NCBI GenBank assembly: GCA_025024175.1
Contig: QCXZ01000086.1
Span: 13,296,245 to 13,360,244, forward strand
DNA: 64,000 bases
From: Rhyzopertha dominica
Lineage: Eukaryota; Arthropoda; Insecta; Coleoptera; Bostrichidae
Direction: 5' to 3'
The notes under the pieces: generated by a model
What the model was told of the DNA's origin: nothing
Database searches by the model: none
What the model saw: only the letters and a program-made list of their open reading frames with translations
Position numbers and translations under genes: made by a program
Shown here: piece after piece, positions 32,637 through 45,859 of the stretch
Layout of the letters: the number at the start of each line of letters is the position of its first letter
How positions within the stretch are numbered: position 1 is the stretch's first letter

Positions 32637-35179
32637 AATAGAACTTATAAATTCGCGCGGGAATACACTTTCCCGGTCATGAGTCATCACCAATATATCA
32701 CTGGTCTACTGTGGTTGGACGCGATTGTGGTATCCAGCGCTAGGTGGCAGCAACAGCCAGAGCGCATTTTTAGGTTTGCAAACGTTTGGGAATAAAGTAA
32801 TTACACGGTTATTTTTTACGAAATTCAATGAACCTTTTTTTTATTGGAAAGATAAAAGACAGACGCGTGCTATTTATTTGGCAGAATTTGAAAAGTAGCC
32901 TTAGAATTACCGTAAATTACAATCAAATATCATAAAACTTTGGTTGGTTAGACCTATTTTTTGCTGTTTTAGGAACTTTTTCCAAAAAACAGCAAATAAA
33001 TTTCCTGTCGGGACTTCTTTAGAGCACACTTGTGAAGTTTCACAATGATTGCTCTTTTTGTACGTTTATTATAATTTTTTTTCAAACATATGTATCGAGC
33101 AGATTTTTCATGTTAGGTATTCCCTCCTAAAGTGTTTGTACAGCTTTTTCATATTAGCACTTTTGGGTTCTTCACTTTGGTTTTTCTTGCATTGCTTTCG
33201 CTACCGCTGTTGCCATTTCCAATAGCATCAGTATCATTTTCATGTGAAGTATCCGTCTGACTTGTTTCAGGCTCTTTTATAACTAGTTACAAACCTTAAA
33301 TTGAATAAGTAGGTAAAAGAATATTTGTACAAACATACTGAACTGACAAAACTTCATATCCTGAGTCCTGACTAGAATTAAAATATTATTGGGTTTTCTG
33401 ATGAAAACGATTTATTGTATACAATACACATTCTACACAATACAAGAATGCAACCAGTAGGCAGTAAGCTTTAATTCAAACTTCGGAGGTTCGGACCAGT
33501 ATCGGGCATTTCCGATCCCAAACCACTCCCACTTCCAAAGTGTAATACGAATTACCAACACAACTGATTGAAATTAAAGAGTGCTTCATATTCATATTGT
33601 TTATTCGGCGATTATTATTAGTTGGAGCTTTGCAGCACTAGAGGGTAGGAGCGGCAGGAGTGAAAAAGGCAATGACATTATAGTCACTGCGAAGGAGTAA
33701 ATTACACTAATGCTATCTATTATAACAAAAATTATAATAGATATTTATTAGAATTGTAATGACGTAATAGAAATCTTATAAATGTAATAGATCTAATACA
33801 ATTGTAATAGCAGGAACAACCCTGACTCGTAGCCTTCAGTTTTAACCGAGGTATACAGATATTAGTTTCGAGCGCCATCTCTGTATCAAAATGGAACGTG
33901 ATTTATAATAGTATTATTTTTTAAAGTTTAAATTTTAACTTTTTGAAAGTGTTATTGTTAAAAGTTTTATTTGAAATAGTTTTTTAAAGTGATTTTTTAA
34001 CTTTTTTTAGAAAAAAGTTTTGAAAATAATATTTTATAGGAAATAATTTCAATAAATAGCTTAAATATTTAATATGTCCACAAAAATTGTATTATTTATC
34101 TAAGATTATTTTTGTTTCAAAAGGCGCTTCATGACTGCGTACCATAATTTGTTTCGAGATCGCAGGCAACGTGGCAACACCGTGCATCACAACTTCTCAA
34201 TCTCAACTGTCTTTGTCTTCTTGAACATTTAAAATGGAGATGTCGATGTCATGCTTGTGTGATGATATGGAGACTAACTCGTTCCTTGGTGGTTGCATAG
34301 GTGGATATTTTGTGCACTGTTTTACAATATTAAGTATTAATTTTTCATGTTATATACATAACACGGAGCAAAGATCATAATGCCGGTAAGAAATAATAAT
34401 AATAAGTAAATGCTAGAATGGTTGCCAGGCGCCCGCATTCTTGACAGGTTTTTTTTGTTCTTTTATATCACGTCCTTCGTTTTTATTGTTGCTTTACTAG
34501 GCATTAGAATCCAAATTCTTTTCAAACAATGTTATTCTTCAATAATGAGAAATTTCGATTTAAATTTGAAATCGATCATAACCAACTCGCCTGCAATGGT
34601 GACGTCTTAAAATCCAAACGTTGTCATGGTTACAAGATCCGTTACAAATTGAAAGTCGTACAGGTACCTAATAGAAAAGGTTTTATTTTGTTTTTTTTTA
34701 GATTAAANTGAAAAGATGCTACAGCTGGATATGAACCTTAATCAAAAGGACATTCCCCCGCTTCAACACAATCCTTAAAGGGGCTAGGCCGCTTACTAAT
34801 GGAATTACGGATGATATCCATTGGTATTTTTGCCGTTGCTAGAGCTAGACTGCTTGAGTGATCCCATTGTCATCTGTTGAATAATTCCTACCCAGTCCAA
34901 GAGCTGTAACTGCCTTGCCGTAAGTGTTAACCAATATTTCTATTCCTTCTTCGCATAAAAGTCATACCTTGATGGGATATTTCCCACTAACTTAGGGTTG
35001 CCATATGTTCAAGTACACTGGGACATGTTACCAGTTCCATAAATTTTATCCCTGGGTCCCAGTGTGAGCTGCGAATGTCCCAGACTATTGTGACCATATG
35101 GAAGCATTACAATATAAGGAACTTGATGTGTCAATATTTATATGCTCTTCCTGCTCACAGATATTGTCTCCGTTTATTT
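32637..35179. other. Anonymous 2.5-kb stretch
   Basis: No protein domain is recognised. A small palindromic piece at 34994-35103 starts GGGTTGCCATATG and ends CATATGG, with CTGGGACAT blocks in inverted order; it resembles a truncated MITE. A (TAATAG)-rich patch lies at 33720-33810. Confidence 0.4.
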
Positions 35180-35600
35180 TGGGTAGATCTTTTTAATTAG
35201 AGGTAAGGAGCATTTAGAACAATTTAAAAAGTATAAAAATACAGATATTGTAACAATTCTTCGTTAGCTAACCATTTATTGTTAAATAAACACACTGCTA
35301 TGCTAGACAATTTAGAAATTTTAGAAATTCATAAAATTACTATTGAACAAAATTTTACTATTTTAAATTATTTTTATAATTTCAATTGTCCAGTACCAAA
35401 TTATTTATTTTGTCTATATTAATATTATATTTGTGTAGCTGGTATGTAGGTTACTTTTTGGTTTGAAGTCAGGTATGCTTTTTAATAAAGTCAAACATAC
35501 TTGTAAAAGTTAGTNTTTATATTAATTTATTGTATTACTAACGATCGCTTTTACATGGCCGAAAACTTTTTATCATGTCATTAGTAAAGTGAATATAACT
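35180..35600 (+). pseudogene. Penelope-like copy C, endonuclease C terminus
   Basis: Nucleotide similarity to copy B is plain: TAGAGGTAAGGAGCATTTAG, the NHLL-NKHTAMLDNL block, and the EILEIHKI...QNFTILN tail, with frameshifts and lost segments. After the ORF comes a decayed hammerhead, CTAACGA at 35538-35544 and GAAA at 35561-35564, where the third core base G has become A. The order endonuclease-hammerhead is retained. Confidence 0.8.
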
Positions 35601-37754
35601 TCGAGAATATTTTGTAAAGAAAGCTTTTAATTATTACAACAAATCCATTTCTCAATTTTGTTTTAAACTTTTACCTATTACACTTATGTAGAGCAGTAAG
35701 ATTCTGATTTGCACCCGATTTTATCCATATGCCCTTGTTGATTCAACTTAACCGAAGAAAATAAAGACTTTGGGCCAGTTTCTTTTCTCTTTGTTAAAGT
35801 TGATAGCTAAAATTAACCCCGTAACCATGACAACAGCTTAAATTGGGGTTTGTGATTGGTTTAGAACTTAAAAATAGAGTTGATTTTAGCTTAAAATGGA
35901 GAAAAGAAACCAGCCTATTATACTTAACTGTATTAGCTGATCACATTGCTATGTCTTAGCTGTCTTAGCTGATCACATTGCTATGTCTTAAACAACCCAT
36001 GATTCAAAACGGTTAGTGAGCAACACAACTTATGGTATGACAATATTACATAAAATTTCTCGTAAAATCTGTTTCTTTCCAATGTGACAAAAAGGTTTTT
36101 TAGTCTTACACCAATGAGGTATCAAGTCATTATTACACTGTTCTGTTTATAATTATTATTATTATTAGAAAAGTTTTGCTTCCATCGGAAAAAATAAAAT
36201 ATAGGCGTCTATTATGGGTTCAAAAGGTTCGGTTATATTTTATATATTATTATTATTTTTCAAGTGACATTTCAATTGGTAGTTACATGATATGCCCAGG
36301 TGTAGTTAAAGTTTGTAAGCTAATAAGCACATTAAAATACAATAGCTGATTTTGGTCAGTTCATAAAAATAGAACAAATTGTTGATTGTTATTTTCACCC
36401 GCTTTCACAAGAATAATTGTTATTCTACTTTACATGATAAAAATACTTATCGAAATTCAAATTAAAAAATTATGATTTAGTAGATGTAAGACTTGCACTT
36501 GTAAATTAGAGGATTTCTTTAGTGCACACAATTTGGGCTCACTTCGGGGCACACATGTATATAAAATACCTGTAACCCCTTATCCCAGTGTGCCAAAGGT
36601 TAATTATTAATGTTTTAATGTTTTTGCAGCTCAGACTCTTTTTTTGGAGATTCGAACCTGGCTGATCAACATACAACCTACACAGTTACCTGCTGAAGGT
36701 AGAGAATTATGGTTTTTGCAAATTTCGATTAATGCTATTCGGCACGCAAGAAGAGAATTCGCTCTCAAATCATTATAATATGCCTTCACAGCAGACATAA
36801 AAGGTAAGCTACTATTATGATGTTTCCATCCTTTGTACTTAACATTAGTTGGTAACCTACCACTTAACTCTACTACACTTAACAATAAACATTTTCTCAT
36901 TTTCACCAATTATAAAATTAAAATGTTTGAATATTTTACTGCATTAAAACATTAGCATATGGTACAGAATTTTGTAATACTTCTGAATACCCTAATTCAA
37001 AACTATTGTTGGGGTAAGTCTAGACACTCTGTATATTATTATGCATTTATGGTCATATCAACAGTAGTACTGTTCCTAGTGGTTATCTACTGGTGATAGT
37101 TGGTATGCATTTTACTGTCAGTACCTGGGGATGTCAGTAATTACATTACTTATATATGTCATACTAATTTTGGTTTTGTTGAAATTTTCACAAAATTTTG
37201 TCTTAACTAGTCATGAAACTAATCAAATTATAGGATTGTCATTTTACAATATGCTTGTAAATATAATAAATTACCATAAAAATAAACAATCATGTCAAAT
37301 AAAACAAACAAAACAAATATAATTAAAATTATTGTTGTAAAAATCTGACAGTATATTTTTGATACTTGAACATTATGTTGCTTATATACAATATAACTTT
37401 CATAGTCCCGGCAGATATTGTTCCGGCATACGCCCGGATTTATTGGAGACACTTACATTTATTTCTTTCGAAAATGAAAACAACTCAAAAATTATGTAAA
37501 AAAACGTTTAATAATTACAATTTACAGATAAAAACGATTTTTCGCATTAAAAGAACAAAAGTGTAATTACATTATGTGCTTACAGCAATATATTATTTTA
37601 GCAATATCTGGCAATTTTGGTTCGAACCCTTTTTGATGAAGTTGATTCTTCTTTGAGCCTTTTCAAAAGCAGTAAATTTTTATTGGGAAAATTGTTTTCC
37701 TCAGCCCACCTGATTGTTATTGAAAAAGTGTTTTCAGCATCCGTATGTTTCCCT
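35601..37754. other. Anonymous 2.1-kb stretch
   Basis: The minus frame 36631-36909 (92 codons, containing KYKGWKHHNSSLPFM and three cysteines at its end) is open but matches no family I recognise. The mirrored frames near 37600-37800 are chance. A 32-base tandem duplication is at 35933-35990. Confidence 0.4.
35933..35990. repeat. 32-bp tandem duplication
   Basis: TTAGCTGATCACATTGCTAT followed by GTCTTAGCTGTC is repeated in direct orientation with a period of 32 bases; the second copy is partial. Confidence 0.9.
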
Positions 37755-38170
37755 TTCTCTATATGTACACCCACGGACATAGAAAATGAGACGTCCTAGC
37801 CGGGCGGGGTATTTTGGTTCACAGGTCTTCTGAGTGAAATCAGTACAGCTAGTTGCCGGGTAGCGGCGCACTTAGAGCCATTTACATTATATCACTGGAA
37901 GTTATGCTACCCTTATAACACTCCTCGGTGTTTTAAGTTTTAGATGTTATTTGAAAATTTATGTGCTTGCTATACTCATTAGTTTAACTCTGCTGTGCCT
38001 TTCTGTTTATTTTTTAGCTCGCAATGATGAATTTTAACAAAGCTGAATAATTATTACGACTGACAAGCAGACACATTAGCTGACTTGAGACATGCATTTT
38101 AAAACAAATTATTTTTTGCAAAGCAAAATTTAGCAAAGACATTGTAATATTACAGGTTTCAAAATGAAAT
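37755..38170 (+). repeat. Outer inverted repeat, left arm
   Basis: Inverted copy of 41700-42190. Shared landmarks are CATAGAAAATGAGA, the CCGGGCGG...GTATTTTG block, CACAGGTCTTC, GAGCCATTTACATTATAT, GGTGTTTTAAGTTT and AAATTTATGTGCTTGCTA. Identity is about 75-80 percent with several indels. Confidence 0.8.
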
Positions 38171-39842
38171 TATTGCAAATAGATATTTGTGAAAATATCA
38201 ATGCCGTTTTTCAATTCTTTTTTAAACTTTTAGGTAAAGCCACTGTATGTTAATTCATTATTTTTACGGATTACAGACCGTCGAAATACACAACTTTGTG
38301 CGTATTTAGCTGTATTCTTTTCATTTATGTTGACGTTATCAGTAGTTTTGCGTTATTCGATTTGGATGGACACAAATTATCTTCTGCTAAATATTTGAAG
38401 CAAGGGCGTTGCCATAATACAGGTTGCAAAATGCAGTTACAGATAAGTGGAATAATAATAATTAGTGGAAATATTATTTTACACCATGAACGGGACGTGG
38501 AAAATGGTGGATCTCTAATATCAGCGTAAGCTCTAACCTGTCGCAAGAAAAGTTCAAACGCAGAAAACATAACAACCCGCGACACTCCTGATAAATCATA
38601 TTGTTACATTCTGCACTGAATTTAAAACATAAGTATTTTATAAACCTTTTCAGAACTCTCAATGTGATCAATCACAGAAACATGGTAACACATGCAGCAA
38701 TTCTTATGAAGGACAAGAGGTACTTTTGCATTTTAACATACTTCAGAATGACTTTCCTAACTATCAAAGCTTCTTCGAAGTCCCCCCGGTTACGATTTTT
38801 CTGATTAATAATATTCTCGCGTTGGGTGAAATAAGTCCGGGCAAACACTCCAACAAAAATTTTGTCAGGGGCCGTCCACTTGCGACGTAGTAGAGCCATA
38901 AAAGTTTTAATATCGAAAAGTATAGGTAATTAGTCCTTCACAAATACAGAGGGGTGATAATGCAATATTATTCTTATCTGCATCGAGTTTCGCAGAACAA
39001 CCGGCTATAATAGCAGACCTTAATGCGCTGAAGCTTTTTATGCATCTCTAATCTTATTGCAAGATTACTTGAATGTTGATACAGTTAGAATTACTACAAA
39101 TGATACTATTTTTGTATCACTCAATCTCATTATAAATTAACGGCAGCTGACAGATAGCTCCGGAAAAAGTGCAGTCTTGAACTTACCAGTTTGTTAGGGT
39201 TCCATATACTTATCAATAAGAATGCAGTTTAATTTTTAAATGCAAAAGTCTCAGGTTGTTAAATAACTGTTAAGCATGCTTTTATACAATAAAATATAAT
39301 AAAGGAAATGTGACATATTATTAAAAAATTGGTAGACTATTTTATACTACTGTGTAGTTTAAAGAGCTGGTTTCAGTTTATATTAAATCCATCAAGTACT
39401 GTATGAGGATGACAGTGCTAGACATAACGTAAAAGAATACAATATATGTTGCAACTGATTACAACAAACATAATTTTTTATTACCTAATTAATTCCAAAC
39501 TCTTGTAAGTTACAGCCGTCCAAAATTTTACAAAAAAAAATTAGTTTTTGTGTTAATAATTATGTAAACAATTAACATATGTTAGTGAATTTTGCAGGTG
39601 CTTATGACTTATTTACATGAAATGTTCATGAAAAATTTTATGCATTTCGCAAAACGGAAGTTTTTTTTCCGGGGTACACTTGTAATTACCATAACTATGT
39701 TAATTCATTGTAAAGGCGCCTCAAGTATCTAAAATTTTTGCCTCTCTGCAAATTTGTCTAAAGTTAAACGTTTCTGAGAAAAATGATGTTTTCCAAACTT
39801 ATACCAATAATAATAAGATTCTTTTATTTAAATTGACTTTAT
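38171..39842. other. Anonymous sequence between nested repeats
   Basis: No coding domain is recognised. It repeats a short piece of the arm (ACAGGTTGCAAAATG near 38420), suggesting a further decayed copy. Confidence 0.4.
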
Positions 39843-41632
39843 ACAAGGTATCCCATAATTAGCCTGCCAAACTTCATCAGTAAATTCTATGCTTCAAAAT
39901 AATGTTAAAAATTTTAACAAACATATATCGAGAAATGCTTTCTAAGGGAGCTAGCATCCCTTAAAGCTTCATCCCTTAAGGGCGTTATTATTAAATATCT
40001 CTGCAACTAATGACGGTAAAAAAGCAAAATTTTGGAAATCCACTAATAATTTTACACTCAATTAAATGAGCTAACGTAAATTTCAATAATTTGTTCATGG
40101 GTAGTACAAATAGGGGGGTAATGGGGTAAAAAATACCTAAACTTTTTTGCAGATGCATTTTTTAGAGTTTTGATGAAGAATTGTGAAAATCTAATGCTTT
40201 ATTCATAAAAAATGTCTTGTTAAAAGTCGATAGGAAAAACCGTTTTCCAGTAAAATCGATTCAAAAATTGTATTACACATCTGAGGTATCAAAAATTTTA
40301 CTCCAAATCAAGTTGCCCTGCAATTACCGTGAGTTGTTATTGACCATTGCCAATGACAACAGTATGTTTTCGCAATAAAAACTGCTCGTTTCTGTAATTT
40401 GCTCTTGAACGTTTTTTTTCCAAAATACCAACACTTACAAATTGGGAGCTTGCACTTATGCGCTTTATGTATGGAGAAACGGAGTATATATTATTCACAA
40501 TAGCCATATTTGTATAGACTAAAATCCGAGAGTAACAAGATGCACTAATTTTCAATGAAGACTCTGTGAATGTTAGGTTAGGGATAATAAGAGATAGGCT
40601 TGTTTGCCCTGTTGTGTTACCAAACCGCATTAATGCACAAGAGTACTTGCATTTTTTTACAAAATAATCTATTTGACCTATTGGACGATGTTCTCCTTAA
40701 TTTAAGGGAAAACATACATTTTTAAAATGCCACAGCACCGGCTCATTATGGGCGACATGTTAGAGATTGGCTACATTAATCTTTTCCTGGCAGATGGATA
40801 GGTTGCAATGGTCCTATTTCCTGGCCACCCCGGTCACTGGATCTCAATCCATTGGATTACTATTTATGGGTGGTTGTGATATAAATAATCTTGATCTTGA
40901 TTTTTTTTGGTACCTCAGTTGTGTAATATAATAATTTTCTACTGAATTCAAAACACTTTTTCAGTTGTGATCCTTTAACGGTCTGCCTTNATCACTATCT
41001 CGTCAGAAACTACCATGGTCACTCAAGTTTTGATGAATATCCTTGTGTTAGGAAATCTTTTTCGATACTCCCACACGTGCTTTGCCGTTGCAGTACCCAT
41101 ACTCAAAATGCAGATCTGCAAGCTTTCGATTTGTAAATATTGGCATTTTGGAAAAAAATGTTCAAGAGCAAATTGCAAAAACGAACAGTATTTATTGTGA
41201 AAACATACCGTTGTCATTAGCAATGGTCAATAACAACAACTAACTCACAGTAATTGCAGGGCACCTTGATTTGGAGTAAAATTTCCACTTTTAATAAGTT
41301 GATATTTTTTTATGAGTAAAACATTAGATTTTCATAATTCTTCATCAAAACTCTAAAAAAATGCATCTGCAAAAAAGTTTGGGTATTTTTTACCCCACCA
41401 CCAAATTTATGTTAGCTCATTTAATTGAGCGTAAAATTATTAGTGGATTTCCAAAATTTTGCTTTTTTACCTTCATTAGTTTCAGAGATTTTTAATAATA
41501 ACCCACTTAAGGGATGCTAGCTCTCTTAGAAAGTATTTCTCGATGAATGTTTATTAGAATTTATAACATTATTTTTAAGCATAGAATACTGCTAANGTTT
41601 GNCAGGCTAATTTTGNGACACACTGTATATCA
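39843..41632 (+). mobile_element. IS630/mariner-like element with long inverted arms
   Basis: The left arm 39843-40462 and right arm 41107-41632 are inverted copies (about 80-85 percent): ACAAGGTATCCCATAATTAG against the damaged right end, the GATGCTAGCTC...TTAAGGGATG block, CTAATAATTTTAC, CAAAAAAGTTTGG and TTGGAGTAAAATT. The spacer encodes a transposase core. Long arms around a transposase relic suggest a solo or foldback derivative of an autonomous transposon. N bases spoil the right terminus. Confidence 0.8.
40523..40881 (+). pseudogene. IS630/Tc1-mariner-like transposase core
   Basis: The translation runs VRLGIIRDRLVCPVVLPNRI, NAQEYLHFLQNNLFDLLDDV, then (stop) ATAPAHYGRHVRDWL, GRWIGCNGPISWPPRS and LDLNPLDYYLW. 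These are the HDGAPAH block with its second catalytic Asp lost, and the SPDLNPLDYYLW third-Asp block, where Asp is kept as LDLNPLD. The N-terminal helix-turn-helix and first Asp are absent. There are two in-frame stops and one base insertion near 40650. The related relic at 8330-8760 contains the first-Asp block. Confidence 0.85.
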
Positions 41633-41699
41633 ATTTGATAGCTCAATATTTTTACTAATATTTAAATTGCCCTTATACTTATATGTAATAATTTCATTT

Positions 41700-42190
41700 T
41701 GCAACCTGTAATATTGCAAAAAATAATTTGTTTTGTCAAAGTCTACTAATGTTATGAAATAATATAGCCAGATACTACTCTAGAATGATTCCAAAGTGCT
41801 CATGGATAATTAAGTAAATATGAAACTAAACACAAAATACCTTTAATAAAAAAAAAAGTTATATTTTCCCCTGTCTGTTTGTCAGTCATAAAATTTATTA
41901 AGCTTTGCTGAACTTTATCATTGTGAACCAACAAATAAATGAAACTGGAACCTGGCCAACCAAGCGGGTGGAGTAAACAGTAAGGGTAGCAAGCACATAA
42001 ATTTTCGAATAACATCAAACTTAAAACACCAGGGAGTGTTACAATAGTAGTATAACTTCCAGTCCATATAATGTAAATGGCTCCACCTGTGCCGCTACAT
42101 GGCAACTTCGAAGACCTGTGAAACAAAATACCCCTCCCGACATGCCGCCCGGCTTGGTCATCTCATTTTCTATGATCATGGGTATACATC
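41700..42190 (-). repeat. Outer inverted repeat, right arm
   Basis: Partner of 37755-38170. It begins only about 70 bases beyond the right end of the inner element, while the left arm ends 1.67 kb before its left end, so the inner element is not centred. Confidence 0.8.
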
Positions 42191-43359
42191 TTCCGTTCAA
42201 AAAAAAATTGAATCCAATGCTTCCAGCACGCTCGAGAACCAAATGCGTATATATCACAAACGCAATAATTTTACTACTACAAACGTCGTCATACTGGATA
42301 AGTGCTGAATTAATGTAGCACTGGCATAGTCATTTTGCTTGGGAAACTACTTTTGGTATGTAGTTTGTTTATTCCCCACTGCCTAAAACTGATACAACTT
42401 TACTGTTTACAGTACCAACAAATTAATTCGATTTCATTATCTTACTATTCTAGTAATGCATCACAGAAAACAACAAGCATTTTTTAAATCAAAATGATTA
42501 TAATACACAGAATAATACCTTGAAATAGAGGCATGAATTTTTATGATTGTTGAATTTTTAAGATAGGTGCATTTAAGAATATCAGGTGTGTACCTATTTA
42601 ATTAATATATTGCTTTAATTAGGCACTGGTGGTTTCTGGTTGTTTACTGGGATGTATAAGTGTTGTTCTCAGCTCACACATAAAAGAAATATAAGCTTAA
42701 NATTTGTAACTGTAGCTTTATTACAATTATGTTTGTATTCAAATAGCTTTTACATCTATGTGGTTTTGTTATTTTATTGTCATTTGTTTCCTTGGGTGTA
42801 TTGACAACAAAATTTTATGTTTTCAGTTCGGATTACTTATACATCTTATTTATTTGCGCATTAAACTACGGTGAAAGTAAAATAGGGTGCTATTGAAAAA
42901 AATCGAGTTGGCTGGGATTGAGTATGATCAAATTTCTAAAGTAAATTTTAATACTACTAACTATTCTTATATTAATCCTTTATATCTACAGATGATGTGC
43001 ATTTTATTAGTAACATCCCTGCGAAAACTGCATACCTCTAGCTATAAAGGTTTTGAAAATATAATAATTTTGTACTATCTGTATAATTTGTATTATATCA
43101 GCCCTTTCAATTTCTTTATTACAATAAGTTTGAAAAAAAGACGTAATGGTGCATCGCAGAATGGTTTGTACGTAGTAATAATGTAAAGAATCTTGGAGAG
43201 ATTAGGAGAGTAAAAAAATAACCTGAACGAAATTTTTGTGTTGCATGTAACGATGGGGCAGTAACGATTAAATAAATAATTTAGTATTGTATGTAACAAA
43301 AAATTTCAATATTTTTATACCTTTAAAATTTTTTTAATGCTCATTACATATAATTAAAA
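42191..43359. other. Anonymous sequence
   Basis: No gene or repeat of known type is recognised. The frame 42887-43186 is AT-driven and has no domain. Confidence 0.4.
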
Positions 43360-43540
43360 ACGATCTGTCCGCTTGTCCAGCATAAAATTAAATGCAATCA
43401 TTTCATAAAAAACTATAAACACCTGAATGACTCAAAACCAATTTTGTTTTTATTATGGATGAAACGATAAAACACTATACCACCATGTCTGGAGAAGAAT
43501 TTATATAAACTAATATTAATTTTTTAAGCAAATTGTTAAC
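43360..43540 (-). pseudogene. Penelope-like copy D, endonuclease fragment
   Basis: The nucleotide run TAAAAAACTATAAACACCTGAATGA...ATTTTGTTTTTATTATGGATGAAACG matches the copy B segment encoding RFVRNKDQISVL and SGVYSFSCN, followed by a decayed YIGQTGRS. Only about 180 bases survive, and no hammerhead is left. Confidence 0.7.
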
Positions 43541-45859
43541 TACAGCAAGTCTATTTGGATCGGCATTCACTTCTGAATTAGGCTCGTAAAGCTAGAAAAT
43601 CTCTAGATACTTATGGAAGCGAAACAACTTCTTAAATATGCTTTAACGAAGCTTAACTTAAACAGGACTTAGCATCCGTTAATGTCAAAAGAACTTGCTT
43701 AAAAACAAATGTAAAGATTCATTACAAGAAGCATAACTTAGTTTTCGTACATAGTCTGTTATGTCAGGAGACTTTGTATCAATTATATTAAACAGTTATA
43801 ACTTGAACTAAGTAACTGAAAACTCGAATGAAAAAAATAGCTATATGCCATTCTATTCTGCCTAAAAGTTTTGTGGACTACAGTAATAGTTAAACAGTTT
43901 TACCTATTTTCGGACGGAAAGGAAAAGCGTGGTCTAAGTTGCACGGATTTTAATACGTTTATGTAGGTAAGGAAAATTTAGACGGAAATGCCAATAACAG
44001 GCGTAGTCATTAAATATCATGCATATAACACCTCATTGCAATTTTTTCACATATAATCTTGCGTTTGATAGAATTGTCGCCAACATTTTCCCATATCATT
44101 AAAAAATATATTTATAAACACAGAATTACGAGGATGACACTTTATTTCCTGCGTTGGTTGACTTAATCTCAAGAATACATCAATCAACGTTTCCGGATTA
44201 TTTACTTATTCAAATTTCGCTAATATGAAGTAAAATTTACTTTGCCATGCAGTAATACTCAGGCTCTAGTGCAACAAATAGTATCCAGAAATGTATCTGC
44301 TATGGAGAAAAGCAATAAATTCTAATTGCAAGGGTTTATTTGCTTTGTACCCATAAAATTTGCGACAGGTGGGCCGCACAAGTACCGGACAGCTCTTTGC
44401 TGTTGAGGGTCTCGACGTAATAACACATCTGCGGTAGCGCCCTCTAATGACAGGAATTTTATTTCAAGAAAAAGGGTTGGTAAGGCCCTAACTAATTTGC
44501 TCGTGCCATTTCTACTTGGGCCAGCCGTACACCTTGTATCGAGAGCGGCATACAATTTTTGCAGAATTATATATAAAAGGGCATCTCTCGCAACAGCACT
44601 TCTCCACTTACCTGAAACCAGGTTTTTTACATTTTACTAGTTCATGATAAGAAGTCGACTGAACATTGTAGCATTTTTTTGAAAACTGAAAAGTAACGAG
44701 GATACATACAGGGTGCCAAATAATTTTTGGTGAATAACTGTCAGTATTGTGTTCACATTGAAAATTGTAAAATATATTTCTTATATTATATTATATTTTG
44801 ATCTAATTTTGAACAAACTCCTTCAGTACTAAAGCTCTTTAGCCACTCTTGATCTTTATCATACACAGAAATAAAAAAATTGGTCGGTGAATAAATTTGC
44901 GATGAGCTTCTGTTTTTTTGCAGAATTTACAGAGTGCTTTGGTAACAAAAGCATACATGATGATAATTTTGACAAATATTGTATATTTATAATTAGTGTA
45001 AACTATTAAAATAAATAACTTTAATAGTAGATATTCTAATGCAGAACTGTCTCAATGTAATTTACGTTTTTTTCTTAACAATAAACAACTGCAATCTCTA
45101 CATACACAATGCATATGTATATGAATATATAACCTTAAACCTAAATAAACATAGAAGAAACACTATTGTCTTAACATAAACAAATTATAAATGCTTAATT
45201 TTATCTACCTTTTTTTGGTTTTTATATTTTGTGTGACTTCCTTGAAATGGTCGGTTAACATCATCACTATCCTTTTTTGTTATTAGAGCAACACAGAAAT
45301 TATGAAAATCATCAAAAAATTGATCTAGAGAACTTTGCATGAAAACCAATCTAAATTAAAATGATTTTTCATGAAAAATTGTATTAGTTCTACATTCTGT
45401 GACGTAATGCTTGGACTTTTTTATTTACAAATCCAGCACTGTAGCTTACAATTTGAGAATCCTTCTCATCACAGTTTTTTTAAGATTTGGTACTGAAACT
45501 TCCTCAAATTTACAGCCAAAAGTATCAAGAGGTATTCTTCAGCAGAAGGATTTGTAATAAATATACACAAATGAGAGAGAGGGAGAATGGAGTACAACTA
45601 AATTTTTGAGGACAGATGTTTTAAAGCCGGATGTAAACTGGCAACAGCTGAGATTAGTATTTCCAGCACTCTATCTTTGGATTGACCAAAATGTGTTTTC
45701 GAGAGGGTCTTGGCTTAAAGACCTTATCTTAAAAAACTAAAGCCTGTTTTTCTGTGTTCATAAAATAGTACCATCATTGCCTTTATTGTGATAACCCAAC
45801 CACTTTTACTTGGCATTTTAGATAGACAGATATTTATTAAGTGCTGATGCCCCATTCAC
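43541..45859. other. Anonymous 2.3-kb stretch
   Basis: A GC-richer patch at 44340-44560 has an open minus frame (44322-44555) without recognisable domain. TATATAAAAGG at 44570-44580 looks like a strong TATA box, but no ORF follows it. Nothing else is supported. Confidence 0.4.

Noticed and set aside
34410..34711. Overlapping plus frames with a hydrophobic start
   Set aside because: Short, Phe/Leu-rich because of AT-rich sequence; contains an N and no domain.
37598..37799. Nearly coincident open frames on both strands
   Set aside because: Mirror-image openness reflects base composition; neither translation has a domain.
40337..40630. 97-codon minus frame
   Set aside because: It is antisense to the transposase core and to the inverted arm; no codon pattern or domain of its own.
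42039..42318. Four overlapping frames on both strands
   Set aside because: They lie in the outer inverted repeat, and the other arm does not keep them open.
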